Of a stretch of DNA of 64,000 nt, positions 24,601 through 36,555 are shown piece by piece (within the stretch, counting starts at the first letter, position 1; every line of letters begins with the position of its first letter). A program made the position numbers and the translations under genes. The stretch is from Taxillus chinensis (Eukaryota > Streptophyta > Magnoliopsida > Santalales > Loranthaceae): positions 44,594,771-44,658,770 of the forward strand of contig CM042088.1 of assembly GCA_023512835.1 (NCBI GenBank), given 5' to 3'. The notes under the pieces were generated by a model, which had not been told where the DNA came from, did no database searches, and saw only the letters and a list, made by a program, of their open reading frames with translations.

Positions 24601-27600
24601 GTACAAGAAAGCTCAGCAGCGGGCCGCTCCGTAGCCTTAAAAACATGCGCGTTCCACTCCCGCCAAATACTCCAAAGGAGGCAATGAGGGACGGCCCGCC
24701 ACACTGCCGAATGCCGCCTCACGCCGCTCAACCACCCGACAAACAACGCACGAAGTGACGAGGGCATCACCCACAAGATGCCAAAAAGACCCAAAACCAG
24801 ATCCTACAAACTCTTGGCAAAATAGGGATTGACTTTTGCAGGCATGATTGTTTTATGTGTTCCTAGTATTTATCTGATCTTGGCTTTGTTTTGTGTCAAT
24901 GGGCTACTATTTCTTAGAGAGTTGAAAGTATCAGTGTGCTTGTTAGTCATATTGTCTAACATCTAATTACATATTTTGTATTATATTTGTCAAATAACAT
25001 ACATGTGTAAACAAAGTTGTTGCTTGAGCTTTATAATGGGTTTAATTCTACGCATCTAAGTTTTAAAGAGAGAGAGAGAAAGATGGATGCGTGAGTTTTC
25101 TTTCTATAAATTCAGAGCTATCTAATTATTACACTTATACTCGTGTGAAGATATTCCAATTGAATAGAAAATGCTTCCCTAAATGTCATCTAATCAATTT
25201 TATTTATTTGGTTATGATGTTACTACTAAATACTAAAGTGTTTCAAAGAAAATGTGTCAAGATAAATGAAAAGAAAAACATTATAAATGCCAAGATAAAA
25301 GAAAAGCAAAACATTCAATTTTGGTAAATCACAAAATGAATATAACAATGTTGATGGTAAACAAATACAATACGAAATGGATATAACATTGTTAACAAAG
25401 AATATGTGTCAAGATAAATGAAAAGAAAAACATTATATTTGTCAAGATAAAAGAAAAGAAAAACATTCAATTTTGGTACATTACAAAATGGATATAACAA
25501 TGTTGAAGGTAAACAAATACAATACAATCTACTATGAGATCATAACTTCTAAAGTCTTATGCCACAAAAATGTTCTCAAATGTCGCATGTGCAATGTGAT
25601 TTTTTAAGGAATTCATGACTATAAGAAAACTAAATATACATCGAATAATTATATTTGACAATGTAGATAATTGAAAATTCATTCTAACTATAGCATCAAA
25701 AGGCATTCGGTAATTGTCTCATGCCGTTATCAGACACATGCAAAGTGTCAAAGAGTTATTTTCATCTATTTGAGTGGTAAATGAGCTTTTATATGTTTTA
25801 TTGCTTGCTTTTTAACACTACCTGCGAATTATCACTGACCGACACATATATCAAAAGACAAAAAATATAATTTTGATTGCATATATATATATATATGTAT
25901 ATTATTTGAAACACAATTGACAACCATTGTTTGGTGGTTTCAATGTCCTCCTAATCGTTCTCAAGAATTAATGTGTCATTTACATGATGTAATAATACTG
26001 CAAACACAACTTGTCATTGTCACATTTGACATATACACATATACTAGGAATTGCATAATGAACTATATGGCCAATGTGTTTATGTCAAGCTAGGCTTATG
26101 CAATTGTTATTTGTTATTATGCTATGCACTAATTTTTGTTTTCTAGGCGCTGTCTATTTTTCATTGAATTTGTTTGTGTTGATTCCATATAATCCATCAG
26201 CGTTTGATTCTTGATTTGGGTCTTCATTTGGTTTCATTGGATTGTTAATATTTATTATGTTTTTAATTGAAAGAGAGTAATATTTACTATGTTAAAGTAT
26301 ATAATACACTCATTTTTATTATATTAAAATATATTGCACTAATTTTTATTAATAGGATTTTCTCTCAAAAATGACGAGTTCACAAGTATCAATACCAATT
26401 GCTTTGCTTGCCGAAGATAGAACCAAATAAAGTTTGTTTTGGATTATTGGAACATACATATCATATTTTTGTAATCTTGTCCTTGTGCACTTCTTGTGTG
26501 TTTGGTATGTTCAATAAAACATTTTAACCTATTTAAAAAAAAATAAAATACAGGACTGGAATATTTTTAACGAAGACGTACAAGTACATGGCCAAGTTTT
26601 TTATTATTTTAGTATGTGACCAAAATTGGATCATGTACTTCTTTATTACCTTGTTGTGAATGCTAAACAAGCTTTTTAGCCGGCTTGACAGAGTGACTTC
26701 CATTCCTGGAATATATCTGCAAAAGGGTGCATCAGAAAAATGAATGCTAAAGGGTCATGTAATATTAAATAATCTCGAAAGGAAAAAAGTTGTTAAAGAA
26801 GCAACACATACGAAGTTGATATCAGCAACTCTTGCTCAAGTGCCTCCTCACAAACTACCAGAAACTCTAAAGCAATTCCAGCATCCCTCACAATCTTAGG
26901 TATTGTCCCAGCCTTCAAGCATTCTCCAAAAGCACTGAGAAAACTAGTGCGTTTTTTCCGATCTAATAATACCTCAAAAGGCAGGACAGCTTCCACTAGA
27001 TCCTGCATATCCAAGGAAACAAAAATGAACGCTTACCAACTGACGTAGTTGGACAAATAAATCATGCTGTATCAGATGTGTGCATATAAAATACAAATCT
27101 ATCCATCATAACAATAATTCACCTTTAAAATGACAATGGAATAAGAAGTACGCCAGTAATGACATTTACTTGATGACATCTAGCAACTCTGCAACTATAA
27201 ATTATGTTTATCAATAGGAAATATGCAGGTTTGAGTCTTAAGATCAACTCATTCTTATGCTGGGTGGCATTAATTGCACCATGGCACAGTTTTACATACA
27301 ATGGCCAGTGTCTTTGCATTTAACAAAATTTTCTAACTTAAAACGCATTTCAAATTAATAGCTGCTCTTCAAATTTCTAATAGTAATTGATATCACTTCC
27401 ATTCGTGAATCTACTATTGTATCAGAACTACACTCACTCTATAGTATGCTATTGCTCCCACAAAGTGATTTTTTTTTTTTCATTCAGAACTTGTAGAAGG
27501 TAAAAAATTTACCATTCTTGTGTTGGGTAGCATTAATTGCACCATTTGCACAGTCGTACACAGTCTTTGCATCTAAAGCTATTTTCTAATTTAACACATT

Positions 27601-30600
27601 TCAGATTAACAGCTCTTCAAATTTCTAGTAGTAATTTTGTGAATCTATTAGGTCAAGTCAATCTATTATTGTGTCAGAACTACATTCACTATATTATGCT
27701 CCCACAAAGTGAAAACTTTTTTTTTTCCTTTTCAGAACTTGAAGAAGGTAAAAAAAAAAACTCTAACATGAAAACACATTTCAGATTAAAAACGTTTTTC
27801 CCTGTTAAGGAAGCTCTAACATGATCAGAGAGAGAGGTTTATTTACACTAGTCCACAAAAGAAAACATTTACAATTAAAATAGGTTAAAAAATTGAACAA
27901 GCTTTCAAATTATTAGACTTCAAAAAAAATATACTATACTATTTCAACAATAAAGTATATAATATGGCATGCAGACAGTGTGTCACCCAATGAATTACAA
28001 AGGCTCCATGGATTGATACAATGTGTGCCCTCAAACAACATTCCCTTTTACAAATGATAGCTTGATAGCTGCAACCAGTCCTGAGACAAATGGTTCCAAA
28101 TGTATTTCAAGTAGAGATTCACAGGACTGTTTTACTTTTAAATCTTATCCCTACCCTCCAAGGAAAAAGTATTTTGGATAAAGGTGTTGCCCCCACCAAA
28201 CAAAGACTTCGGGAATCCATCAAATATGGAAAATGAAAAATAGGGACATAATAGATTAATAAAATAAAACCAAAAGGTGATAAATCATATCCTTCAGTGA
28301 CACTTTTCACAAGCATGACTAATATATGAAAACTTCGCATAAAAAAAATAGTTCTAATATGTCCACATTGTACATATACATCCATTAGCTTCATTTGAAC
28401 CTCGTAAGTGAACAACATCTTCACACTAAGAAAAAATTTAACAATGATAAAAAATAAAATATAATAAAATAATGAATTCCCCAGGATTAATCACAAACAT
28501 TCTAACCTTCATGTTCATGGGGTCTTCATAGATTGCCACTGATCTTTCACAGTTAGTTATTGTGTTTTCCTCAAGCAGAGGTGAGACAAAGCTGGACTTT
28601 GGATGTATTCTCCTCAATTTCCCATACTTAATGTTATGACTCCACATAGAAGCTAGATCAGCTCTCATCTGCCGGAATATTAGGGGCTGCATAAAGAATA
28701 GGTTAAGAATACGTGCATGCACACACACACATATAGCGGAAAAAATACATGTCCAGAGGCTCCATTCAGGTCAATTCAGCCATCTGCAGGAAGCCAATAT
28801 TCATATTTTATAACTCTATCACTATACATTAACTCATGAATATTCTTCTCTACTTCTACATGCTACACATTAATTATGCATAAAGTGTGGTAATTTACCA
28901 TATTTTCCAGCTTAACCTAATTAAAATTTCAGACTCACATTGACAAGAACAATTAAGTTTGGAGGACACTTATCAGCAAAAAATAAATAAATAAAATGAT
29001 AAAACCTTAACAGTACAATCAAATGATAAAGCACCAGCAACAATGTAGCGTGTGTAGGAAGCAGAAACAAGGCTATAAGCATCCAATAATCCATAATGTT
29101 GAAACTAAACATCGTACTTGAAGATAAGTGAGAATGCCATCATTTCAACTCTTAATTGCTTTCAAAAGATCCTATAAGGCAAGTATCAATTAAGCAATTA
29201 TAAAAAGAAATTATCATGCTACAACAAATCAGCAATTGATCTGGAAAATATGTTTATTCTCAAAGAAGTTTGTGAAAGTTCACCTGATTTATAAAGCTAA
29301 ATGCAGTTCATTACAATTTATATTCAATGTTTTGCATGCTCTTAAAAACATATTATATGGGCAGACCTGAAGAACAGCAAAGCATAGATCTTCCAGTTCA
29401 GCTTTCAAAGCCCATAAGCCTAATCTGGAAGCAAGTGAACACCAAATAACCAGGGTCTCCTGTGCAACGGCTTGAGCCTTGGCAGTTGGCAGAGCATAAC
29501 TGAGAAAATATATATCATTTCCAATCATAAACCACCACATGTAAAATTATCAATGGTCAAAACTCCAGAATCGACAACCACAAAATGCAAATCATCCAGT
29601 AATTAATCCCCCACAAAATTATAAACAATCAAATATCATTAACCATACTAGTGGATGGGCATAAGTTACCTTGTGGCATGGCTGCATGCGCACATACATG
29701 CATGAGAAAAGAAACTATTTCATATGAAAAATTAGTCCAAACAATATTCTCATCAGAAGTGAATTAAGAAAATATTAGAACAAGTTCAGAGAAAATACAT
29801 GGTTCTCATGTTATGAAGACGATCTGCTAGCTTGATGAGTACCACACGGGGATCATCAACCATGCCCACAAGCATTACTCGCATTTTGTTAGCCTAAAAG
29901 ATCAAAAGGTAGACGTGTATCTTGTAAGGTTGAAGAAACTTGCATTATAGTTGGTGACCATATGAATTTTCTTCATGAAAACATAGTTATTTTATCATCT
30001 TAGCCTGTCCATTTTCAAGGCTTTGGAAAAATCCCAATTGGAAATGTTTGATTTAGACTTAGAATTTTAAAATTAAATTTATGAAAATTTAAGAACCGTT
30101 GGGATCTATAAACGAGCATAACATTGCTGAATAATTGAATAGTGAAAATAAAATGGATGCAAGAAAAATATTGCACTTTGCACATAATGTATAAACTGTA
30201 TGCATACAGATGTATGAAAAACATTCGCATATTGATATTAAAAACAGCGTGGTATTATTAAAATTTTATAAACAGTAAAAGACTATTTTATAAACAACAA
30301 ATTGTTAGGTTCCTAAAATTTACTGAAGACTATAAAATGTTAATGTATTAACTAAAGCAGATAACCATACAATCAACAAATTGTTATAAGAAGCAAATTT
30401 GGGTGCATCCATCAAAGAGTAAGTTAGGTTTCAAATAGATGCATGGAAAATTAAACTGGACCACAACTGAAAATCCCCCTTTTCTAAATAAATAGAAATT
30501 TTACGAAATGCAGTAATGAAGAATTATACCTCTTCATGACCTATGTTTCCCTGGTTCATATTTATTCTGCGACGTCTCCGTAATAACTACATGGCCAACA

Positions 30601-33600
30601 ATTTGACAAACAAGCCTTAGAGTCTCAGTTAGGTATAACAATGCATGCTTAGCCATTAAGTATAAAATTTTCCAAAATAATACTAGTGAACTTCTAGTCA
30701 TCAACTACAGTGCCATTGGAGAGTGAGGTTGATTCATTGTTTAATTCATAACCACCACATATCAGTTCATTCCTTGAAAACTGTAATTTAAAATAAATAA
30801 TTAAAATTAAAAAATAAAACACTCATACATTGATAATCATGATATGAAAATGATGGTTCATTTTCTTTCCACCTAAAAATAAATAAAATAATGTATATAT
30901 TTCTGGTTTTTTTGCTATACCTCATTTAAATAGCTTAACCTGGAAACACCAGCTACCAACTTTGCAACATCTTCACCAAACCCTTCTTCTATGCTTCTCA
31001 AATTCTCACTGGTATCATCGACAATATCATGGAGAATCCCTGCTACAATTGTATCAACAGCCTGCAGTAAGTAAAACCCACCCATTACATCCACTAGTCC
31101 TATGAATCTAAGTTCTAATGTAACAAATACTAGCACGCACATAGAGACCCCAGAAGTGGAAGAGGAGAGAGAGAGAGATCCAAAATTCCAAATTAGGAGT
31201 CCTGATCAGATCATTCTTCTTCAACAATTAATGCTCAGACACAGGAAATTTAAAGCATTGAAACAATTTATAACAAATGATTCCATGACTATCTACAACA
31301 AAGTAATTTATTAAATTCTAAAAGAGGCATCCCCACAAATTTTCATGCTTTTAATAGCATAATGGGTATATCTTCACAAACATGCCTAATAAATCTAAAA
31401 TATAACCTACTAAATGAAATGCGCCAAACATCACACGCAAGAAATTGGAAACTACCCATTTTAATATGCTGAGTAAAATTTTCAAATGGCTAGCAATTTT
31501 CATTGATCACCGTAAATTGTAATATACATCATCTTACTGAAGTAGACTTCTAGTAACATTGCCCTTATTTCTACATTATTTATCCACGATTTAACAACCA
31601 AAATCACATCAACAATGTGCAAACAAGCAAGGGTCCCTTCAATATTATAAGTGAATATTCAAAGTAATGAACTGATCAACAGATCAACTGATACTGAATA
31701 GTAAGGTATTCCAAATGCAAAGGATTGGTACTAATTATCCCCTTTACTCTAATAATAAATTAAGACCACTTATTGCTGCAGGATGAAATTATTCTTGCCA
31801 GGAGCTGCAAACCAAAGACAGTAGAGCTAAAAAGTCAAATCATACTCGCTTTCCGCTTGAATGAACTATCATTGCTAAGATTCTCCCTGTATGTAGGCAA
31901 TGCGCCAAATATGGATCTCCTGTTTTTCGAAACTGGCCATGGTGAGCTCTTCTAGCGAACCCAATAGCCTTCTGCACCTGCCTTCACAGATCAGCATTTT
32001 AGTAGCAGACTGATGGTCACAGTTGGCAACTTATAAATGTAATGATGCAAGTAGAGATAGTAAACCTTTGCATCATTAAAAATAGAACACCCAGTCACAT
32101 CTACTCCATCCACGATAACAGAACCTGTCCCATTATTGATTAGCAGGTAGAATGGAATTAAATATCATATAACCAGCCCAAAGTAAATAGATATAGAATT
32201 AATTTGATAATTTTCTATCATAATGCTTTGTTTCCGTTTTATCATTTATACGTATAATTTACTGTTGATGATAATTGAGAATAAACTACTACTTGATGCA
32301 ATTTTTGTTTCATTTTGTGTCTTGGTTGTGTTCATAAATTCATTCATTCAGCCAACTTTGACCCACCCAAAACAACTCTCATATGCCTAAAACTTAATAT
32401 ATTGTAATTAGGGATGATAATTTCAACCCGACCCACCCAACCTGCCTATTTTGTATTATTATATATTAGCTTAACAAGACTGGATATTACCTGACTCATC
32501 CATCTCGACCAGAATCCACTCCTGATAAGTTCCAGTCATCCACTATCCAGTCCCAACTCATCCTATCGTCATCCCTAAATACAATGTTAACATTATTTGA
32601 TGATAACTTGTTATTTATATGCCTTGGTTGTGCGTATGCTAAATACATTTAGTCAACAAAAATAGACCCACGGCCATGAAAATAAGCAATTGTTCAATCA
32701 ACCTTCCCTGAACAAACTGATTTTATAATTATTACTATTACTACTCCCTTGTCCAAAAATGGACTCATGGGTTCTTTGTTTTCGTTTTTTATAAAGCAAC
32801 TGCGACAACTAGTATTATTACTATTACTATTACTACTAATATTCTTATTATTATAAAATTTGGTTTATTTTGTGTTTTTTAAACTAATTCCTTATTTATG
32901 ACTATTATAACAACATAAATACATTTTTTGATAAATTTTATTAAATAAAAATCGCAAACAAGCGCGCGAAATACATAATTACAATAAAAAGACAATAACC
33001 AGCTCAAAAGGAGCATCCATCAACATCTCAAAGGAAAGAATAACAAAGACCGCCCAAAACAAACATCTAATCTCCCAAACAATGTAAAAAAATACAAGAA
33101 AACTCAACTACAGGCCTCTTTCGGTCATCAAAAAATGAGGGACAGTCCTCCATACCTCTGAACGCCGCCCCACACCTCCTAGCCAACACGCAAACAACGC
33201 TCGAAAAGACAAAGGCATCACCCAATAGATGTCGAACAGTACCAGGACCATATCCCACAGCCTCCTAACATACAGACAATGAAGGAAAAGATGGTCAGTG
33301 GACTCCATCGAAACCTTGCACATGTAATAATTATTGACAAGAACAAAACCCTTGCACCTCAAATGATCAGCAGTCAGAATCTTACCTAAGACCGCTATCC
33401 AAGTGAAGAAAGCAACCCTGGACGGCACCCATGCCTTCCAGACACTCCGCCAAGGAAAATTCTCAACCTGAACAAGTATGAGAATGGAGTAAAAACTCTA
33501 GACCTGGTACCCTCGCTCCTGATTGGGGTGCCAACATAACCTATCTGCATCAAACCTCGCCGAGAGAACTAAATATAACATATCAAAAAAAGAGAAAAAA

Positions 33601-35340
33601 AAGCCTCCAATTTCCAATTCTGCACAGTGCGTGAAAACAATACCTCCCACTGCATGAAAGTATCCCGAAGACAATGAACATCTGCTACAAAAGCATCAGG
33701 AGAACACGCAAGCCAATACAGCTCTGGATACACAAACTTTAGAAAAGAATCACTACATCACACATCATGCCAGAAACGTATAGAAACACCATCCCCAACT
33801 CAAACACCACAAACTGAGAGAAAGAGTCCCACCTCGAGCGTATAAATTTCCATAACCTCGTGTCATGAGGACCGCAAGGCATTAAGGAGATCCAACCCAC
33901 ACCGGCAACCCCATACTTGACCGCAATAACTGCCATAGAGCCTCTCGTTCCGCTCCAAACTGCCATTACTGTTTCCCAAGAAGAGAAGCATTAAATCGAT
34001 ACAATTTCTTAATGGTCAATCCGCCATGAGAAAGAGTGTAACAAATACTCTCCCAATTAACCAAATGATCCTTTGGCACGCCCACCTCGAATCCCCAAAA
34101 GAAATTCCTTTAGATCCATTCTAGGTGAGAAACCATAGCTGCAGAAAGGAGAAATAGAGAAAGATAGTAGGTCGGCAAGTTCGAGAGGGTACTCCTAATC
34201 AAAGTGAAACAATCTCCTTTAGAGAGTTAAATGCCCTTCCACCTGACCAAACAACACTCCATCCGCTTAATAATTGCTCTCATATGGCGTTTGCCTTAAA
34301 AGACATCCCCAACGAATCATGATCACATTTGTATAGTAGTTATTGTTGTTGTTATGATTATTATTATTTAAAAAGCAAAAAACATGAATACATTATTGAT
34401 TAGCGGGTAGAATGGAACTAAAGTAAATTGCTATTTTTTTATCACTGTGATTTGTTTTTTTATCGTTTTGATAATTTAATGTTGATGATAATTGAGAATA
34501 AACTAATTCTTGATGTAATTTTTGTTTCATTTTGTATCTCGGTTGTGTACATTGATTCATTCATTCAGCCAACTTCAACCCACCCGAACAACTCTCATAT
34601 GCCTAAACATTTTGTCTGTGAGTGTAAAAATGCCTAAACATTTTGTGTGCGAAGAACTGAAAATTAAAAACAATAAAAACTTATTTTTACCTTTTAGGTC
34701 CTAAAGAATTAATACAATATTTTGTTATTTTCAGTTTTATGTTTTTTATACTCGAAAACAGTTATTACATTTTAAAAACGAAAACTGAAAACAGGTAAAA
34801 TAAACATCCTAAAAAAATATCATCTTGTCATATTACATTTCTTGTAATATTCTAGAGTCCGGATTTCTAGTCACACTACATTTCTTATTACAAATTAAAA
34901 TATCATCTTGTATACTTCAAATTATTATTTTTTTAAATATACGATGATGAAATTGAGGGACTCATACATTTTTAAAATTTTAAGAGCATGATGACATTTA
35001 CATACTCAAAACAAATGGACGCATTTTAAAAATGTATACGATTTTCAATTTTGGTGGTCAAATAACAAGAGGTCAAAAGTTTTCTAACCACCAAATTTGA
35101 GGGCCTCATACAGTTTTAAAATTTTTCTAATTGTGTGAGTATGTAAATTTTATCATGCTCTTTAAACCTATATTTTTTAAAATAATAATAATTTGAAGTA
35201 TATAATATAATATTTCAACTAAAACCCTCTAAAAAATTTGTAAGCAGACGCTGCTGCTGCTGCTACTGCTACTACTACTATTTAGCAGTGTGAATTTGTA
35301 TATCTGCTATCGTTGTTGTTATCGTCGTCGTTGTTGTGGC

Positions 35341-35404
<64 letters not shown>

Positions 35405-35798
35405 GTTTTAAAAAAACGCGATTACATTTCATACCAGGCTGCTCCTCCTCCTTGGGCATCAAGAAATCAACCTTGGTGGAAAGGCACGCCCCGGAAGCGA
35501 TGGCGACGGCGGCGACAGCGACTTGCGTGATCGCCGACGCCACAGCGGCGTGCGCCGACCCGGACCCCGACCCAGAGGCGGCGGCGGACGTGAAGACGGA
35601 GGCGAGGGACGAGGAAACAACCAAGCACCTCGGGGGCGAGGTCGGGTCGAACACGCATCGGGATTTGGCGGATCCAGGAAGGAATAGTGAGGGGTCGCCG
35701 ATGAAAAGTTGGCCGCCGTGGCTGTGGCTGTGGCATTGGCGGCGGCGGTGCCGGAGTTTGAAGAGCGATACGACGGAGGAGGGGGGACAAGTAGACAT
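12666..35798 (-). CDS. RSH1: RSH1, RelA/SpoT-homologue, plastid (p)ppGpp hydrolase-type enzyme, 18 exons
   Basis: Exons (minus): 35435-35798, 32066-32124, 31846-31977, 30921-31061, 30530-30586, 29799-29893, 29367-29499, 28507-28686, 26812-27002, 26650-26716, 24037-24170, 23759-23825, 23190-23252, 22855-23099, 22645-22774, 21743-21835, 20875-21072, 12666-12959. They join in frame to 880 aa, close to Arabidopsis RSH1 (about 884 aa). Residues 1 to about 110 resemble a transit peptide. The HD hydrolase domain follows, with HD at 196-197 in ILHDIVDD and then [11 protein letters not shown]. The synthetase-like domain (about 450-640) has [29 protein letters not shown] and EVQIRTQ, but Ser462 precedes Arg463 where catalytic synthetases have Gly, as reported for Arabidopsis RSH1. 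The TGS domain lies in the last exon. Predicted role: ppGpp hydrolysis in chloroplasts. The start was chosen from total length; an in-frame ATG at 35855 is the alternative. Confidence 0.92.
13375..13754 (-). mobile_element. Probable 3' LTR of the copia element in RSH1 intron 17
   Basis: On the minus strand a TGTTAGGAATGGAG start (13754) follows a purine-rich AGTGGAAGAT tract, the usual polypurine-tract-to-LTR junction of Ty1/copia elements. A TATATATA box lies at about 13576-13586. The inner end is uncertain and no matching second LTR was found at the right side, so the element is truncated. Confidence 0.5.
15600..15900. repeat. GC-rich CGACGCAGCCTCGC-type minisatellite inside the hAT element
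   Basis: Imperfect short repeats of CGACGCAGCCTCGC and TCGCCGAGC occupy the 5' leader of the hAT element between the subterminal array and the transposase gene. Composition is very unlike the AT-rich surroundings. Confidence 0.75.
16111..18639 (+). pseudogene. hAT transposase pseudogene (BED finger, DUF659, hAT dimerisation domain)
   Basis: It begins at ATG 16111. A BED-type zinc finger follows ([15 protein letters not shown], then [16 protein letters not shown]) but is broken by a length change in the A-run at 16171-16178. An open stretch to 17084 carries a DUF659 core, with [14 protein letters not shown] and [11 protein letters not shown]. Further pieces in shifted frames include [33 protein letters not shown] and, near 17,960-18,080, the [16 protein letters not shown] and [16 protein letters not shown] signature of the C-terminal dimerisation domain. 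It ends at the stop at 18637-18639. Introns (for example 17,147-17,215) are spliceable. Several frameshifts make an active enzyme unlikely. Confidence 0.85.
20399..20583 (+). mobile_element. Au-type SINE
   Basis: A tRNA-derived head, TGGCATAACAATAAAGTTACTG, is split here as an A-box-like start (TGGCATAACAAT, about 20400) and a B box GGTTCAAGTC (20442-20451). The body follows as CCTCTTACAATTAAAT and ends with GGACCTTGCC, GAGAGCTTCGTGCACC and a terminal T-run. This order and the length of about 185 bp match the angiosperm Au SINE as I remember it. It lies in RSH1 intron 17 on the strand opposite to RSH1. Confidence 0.8.
24405..24830 (-). mobile_element. LINE 3' fragment in RSH1 intron 10
   Basis: The minus strand encodes the C-terminal end of a plant LINE ORF2: [20 protein letters not shown] and then a [10 protein letters not shown] motif. 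A 3' UTR with GTACTTCTTGTGTGC follows, and a poly-A tail corresponds to the T-run at 24408-24417. It is 5'-truncated, as usual for LINEs. Confidence 0.8.
25255..25525. repeat. 151-bp tandem duplication in RSH1 intron 10
   Basis: A block starting GTGTCAAGATAAATGAAAAG at 25255 recurs at about 25406 with few differences. Both copies end in GGTAAACAAATACAATAC. Confidence 0.85.
27251..27722. repeat. Tandem duplication (about 263-bp period) in RSH1 intron 8
   Basis: A block containing GGCATTAATTGCACCAT, GTCTTTGCAT, CTCTTCAAATTTCTA and GCTCCCACAAAGTGA starts at 27251 and repeats from 27514 with moderate divergence and small indels. Confidence 0.75.
32131..32395. repeat. RSH1 intron 1 direct repeat, left copy
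   Basis: This block runs from CATTATTGATTAGC through GTTGATGATAATTGAGAATA to ACAACTCTCATATGCCTAAA. A second direct copy is at 34394-34615. The left copy touches the splice acceptor of exon 2. Confidence 0.85.
32925..34340 (-). mobile_element. 5'-truncated LINE in RSH1 intron 1
   Basis: The minus strand carries a reverse-transcriptase zinc-binding (zf-RVT) region, with [20 protein letters not shown], then [17 protein letters not shown] and [10 protein letters not shown]. Upstream are broken ORF2 pieces at 33739-33966. The 3' end with AATAAAATTTATCAAAAAA lies at about 32925. Frameshifts are frequent, so it is dead. Confidence 0.8.
34394..34615. repeat. RSH1 intron 1 direct repeat, right copy
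   Basis: Second copy of the 32131-32395 block in the same orientation, separated from it by the LINE and its flanks. It lacks exon 2. Confidence 0.85.
34616..35336. other. RSH1 intron 1, AT-rich, no other feature
   Basis: AT-rich intronic sequence with a short GCTGCTGCTACTACTACT triplet patch near 35252-35280. Nothing else was recognised. Confidence 0.5.
35340..35404. repeat. (ATT)n microsatellite just inside RSH1 intron 1
   Basis: About 21 ATT triplets lie roughly 30 bp downstream of the exon 1 splice donor (RSH1 sense). Confidence 0.97.
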
Positions 35799-36384
35799 GG
35801 GGATTGGGGAATAGGTGGCTGGATGGAATTGGACGGAGATCGATTGGGTTATCATTATTATCCCAACATTGGGGCATGCCAATGACCACATTTACGTATT
35901 AGATTTTCGCATTTAATTATAATTTGAAAATAAGAGAAATTTTTTAAAAACTTTACGTATTTTTTAAAAGTAAATCTAGAAATTTATTTGAATATCTGCA
36001 TAAAATTTAAATTAAATTTAAATTTTAAAAAAAAAAAACACTTATCAATGACACCTGTTTCGATTCAAAAATATCAGAATTAATATCACCGATCTTTTAC
36101 TGTAATTTTATAAACCAATTCAATAAGTATTAATGAAATAAATTTTAAAATCTATTTTAAACATTCATAAGTCATAAAAGAACAATATTTACAACCGAAA
36201 TAAAATATTTTAAAAATTATCTAAAAGTATTTTATATCCCAAAATTTGACAATAAAGTACATTAACGATGGTCACACATTCTCATAAGAAAAGTACTAAT
36301 CAGGCTTCAAAAGATAAAGCGTTTATGAAATAGGAATAATAATTATTATTATTATTATTTATTTATTTTTAAAATAAGTCGGTA

Positions 36385-36418
36385 GTTGTCACGTGGTACA
36401 TCCTTCCCAGCTACCCCT
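36385..36418 (+). promoter_or_regulatory. UGT1 G-box block
   Basis: GTTGTCACGTGGTACATCC is followed by TTCCCAGCTACC. The palindromic G-box CACGTG is at 36390-36395, about 160 bp upstream of the ATG. The whole block recurs upstream of UGT2 and, with CATGTG, upstream of both pseudogenes. G-boxes are bound by bHLH and bZIP factors, and AGCTACC resembles a MYB-type core. Function is inferred. Confidence 0.6.
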
Positions 36419-36430
36419 TAAATGTATACA

Positions 36431-36433
<3 letters not shown>

Positions 36434-36481
<48 letters not shown>
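36434..36481. repeat. (TA)n tract at the position of the UGT1 TATA box
   Basis: About 24 AT dinucleotides directly precede CCATCCACCATTCCG. In UGT2 the aligned position has only ATATATAT (41847-41854). Confidence 0.9.
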
Positions 36482-36483
<2 letters not shown>

Positions 36484-36555
36484 ATCCACCATTCCGTAAG
36501 TTAAAGTTACGCTCTTGCACAGACTTGGGTATAGCTGTAGACTTTCAACAGAACA

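Larger units (their letters stand above)
35799..36555. promoter_or_regulatory. Divergent intergenic region, RSH1 / UGT1 promoters
   Basis: 757 bp separate the RSH1 ATG (minus) from the UGT1 ATG (plus). The UGT1 half carries GATAAAGCG (36315-36323), the G-box-centred block at 36385-36418 that is shared with the other UGT copies, and the TA tract. No TATA box is obvious on the RSH1 side. Confidence 0.5.

Noticed and set aside
34616..35336. Extra RSH1 exon in intron 1
   Set aside because: Exons 1 and 2 join in frame to a conserved sequence and the total length matches the family; no open conserved segment was found between them.
35290..35814. Plus-strand frame with a long Tyr or Ile run
   Set aside because: Created by the ATT microsatellite and the antisense of RSH1 exon 1.
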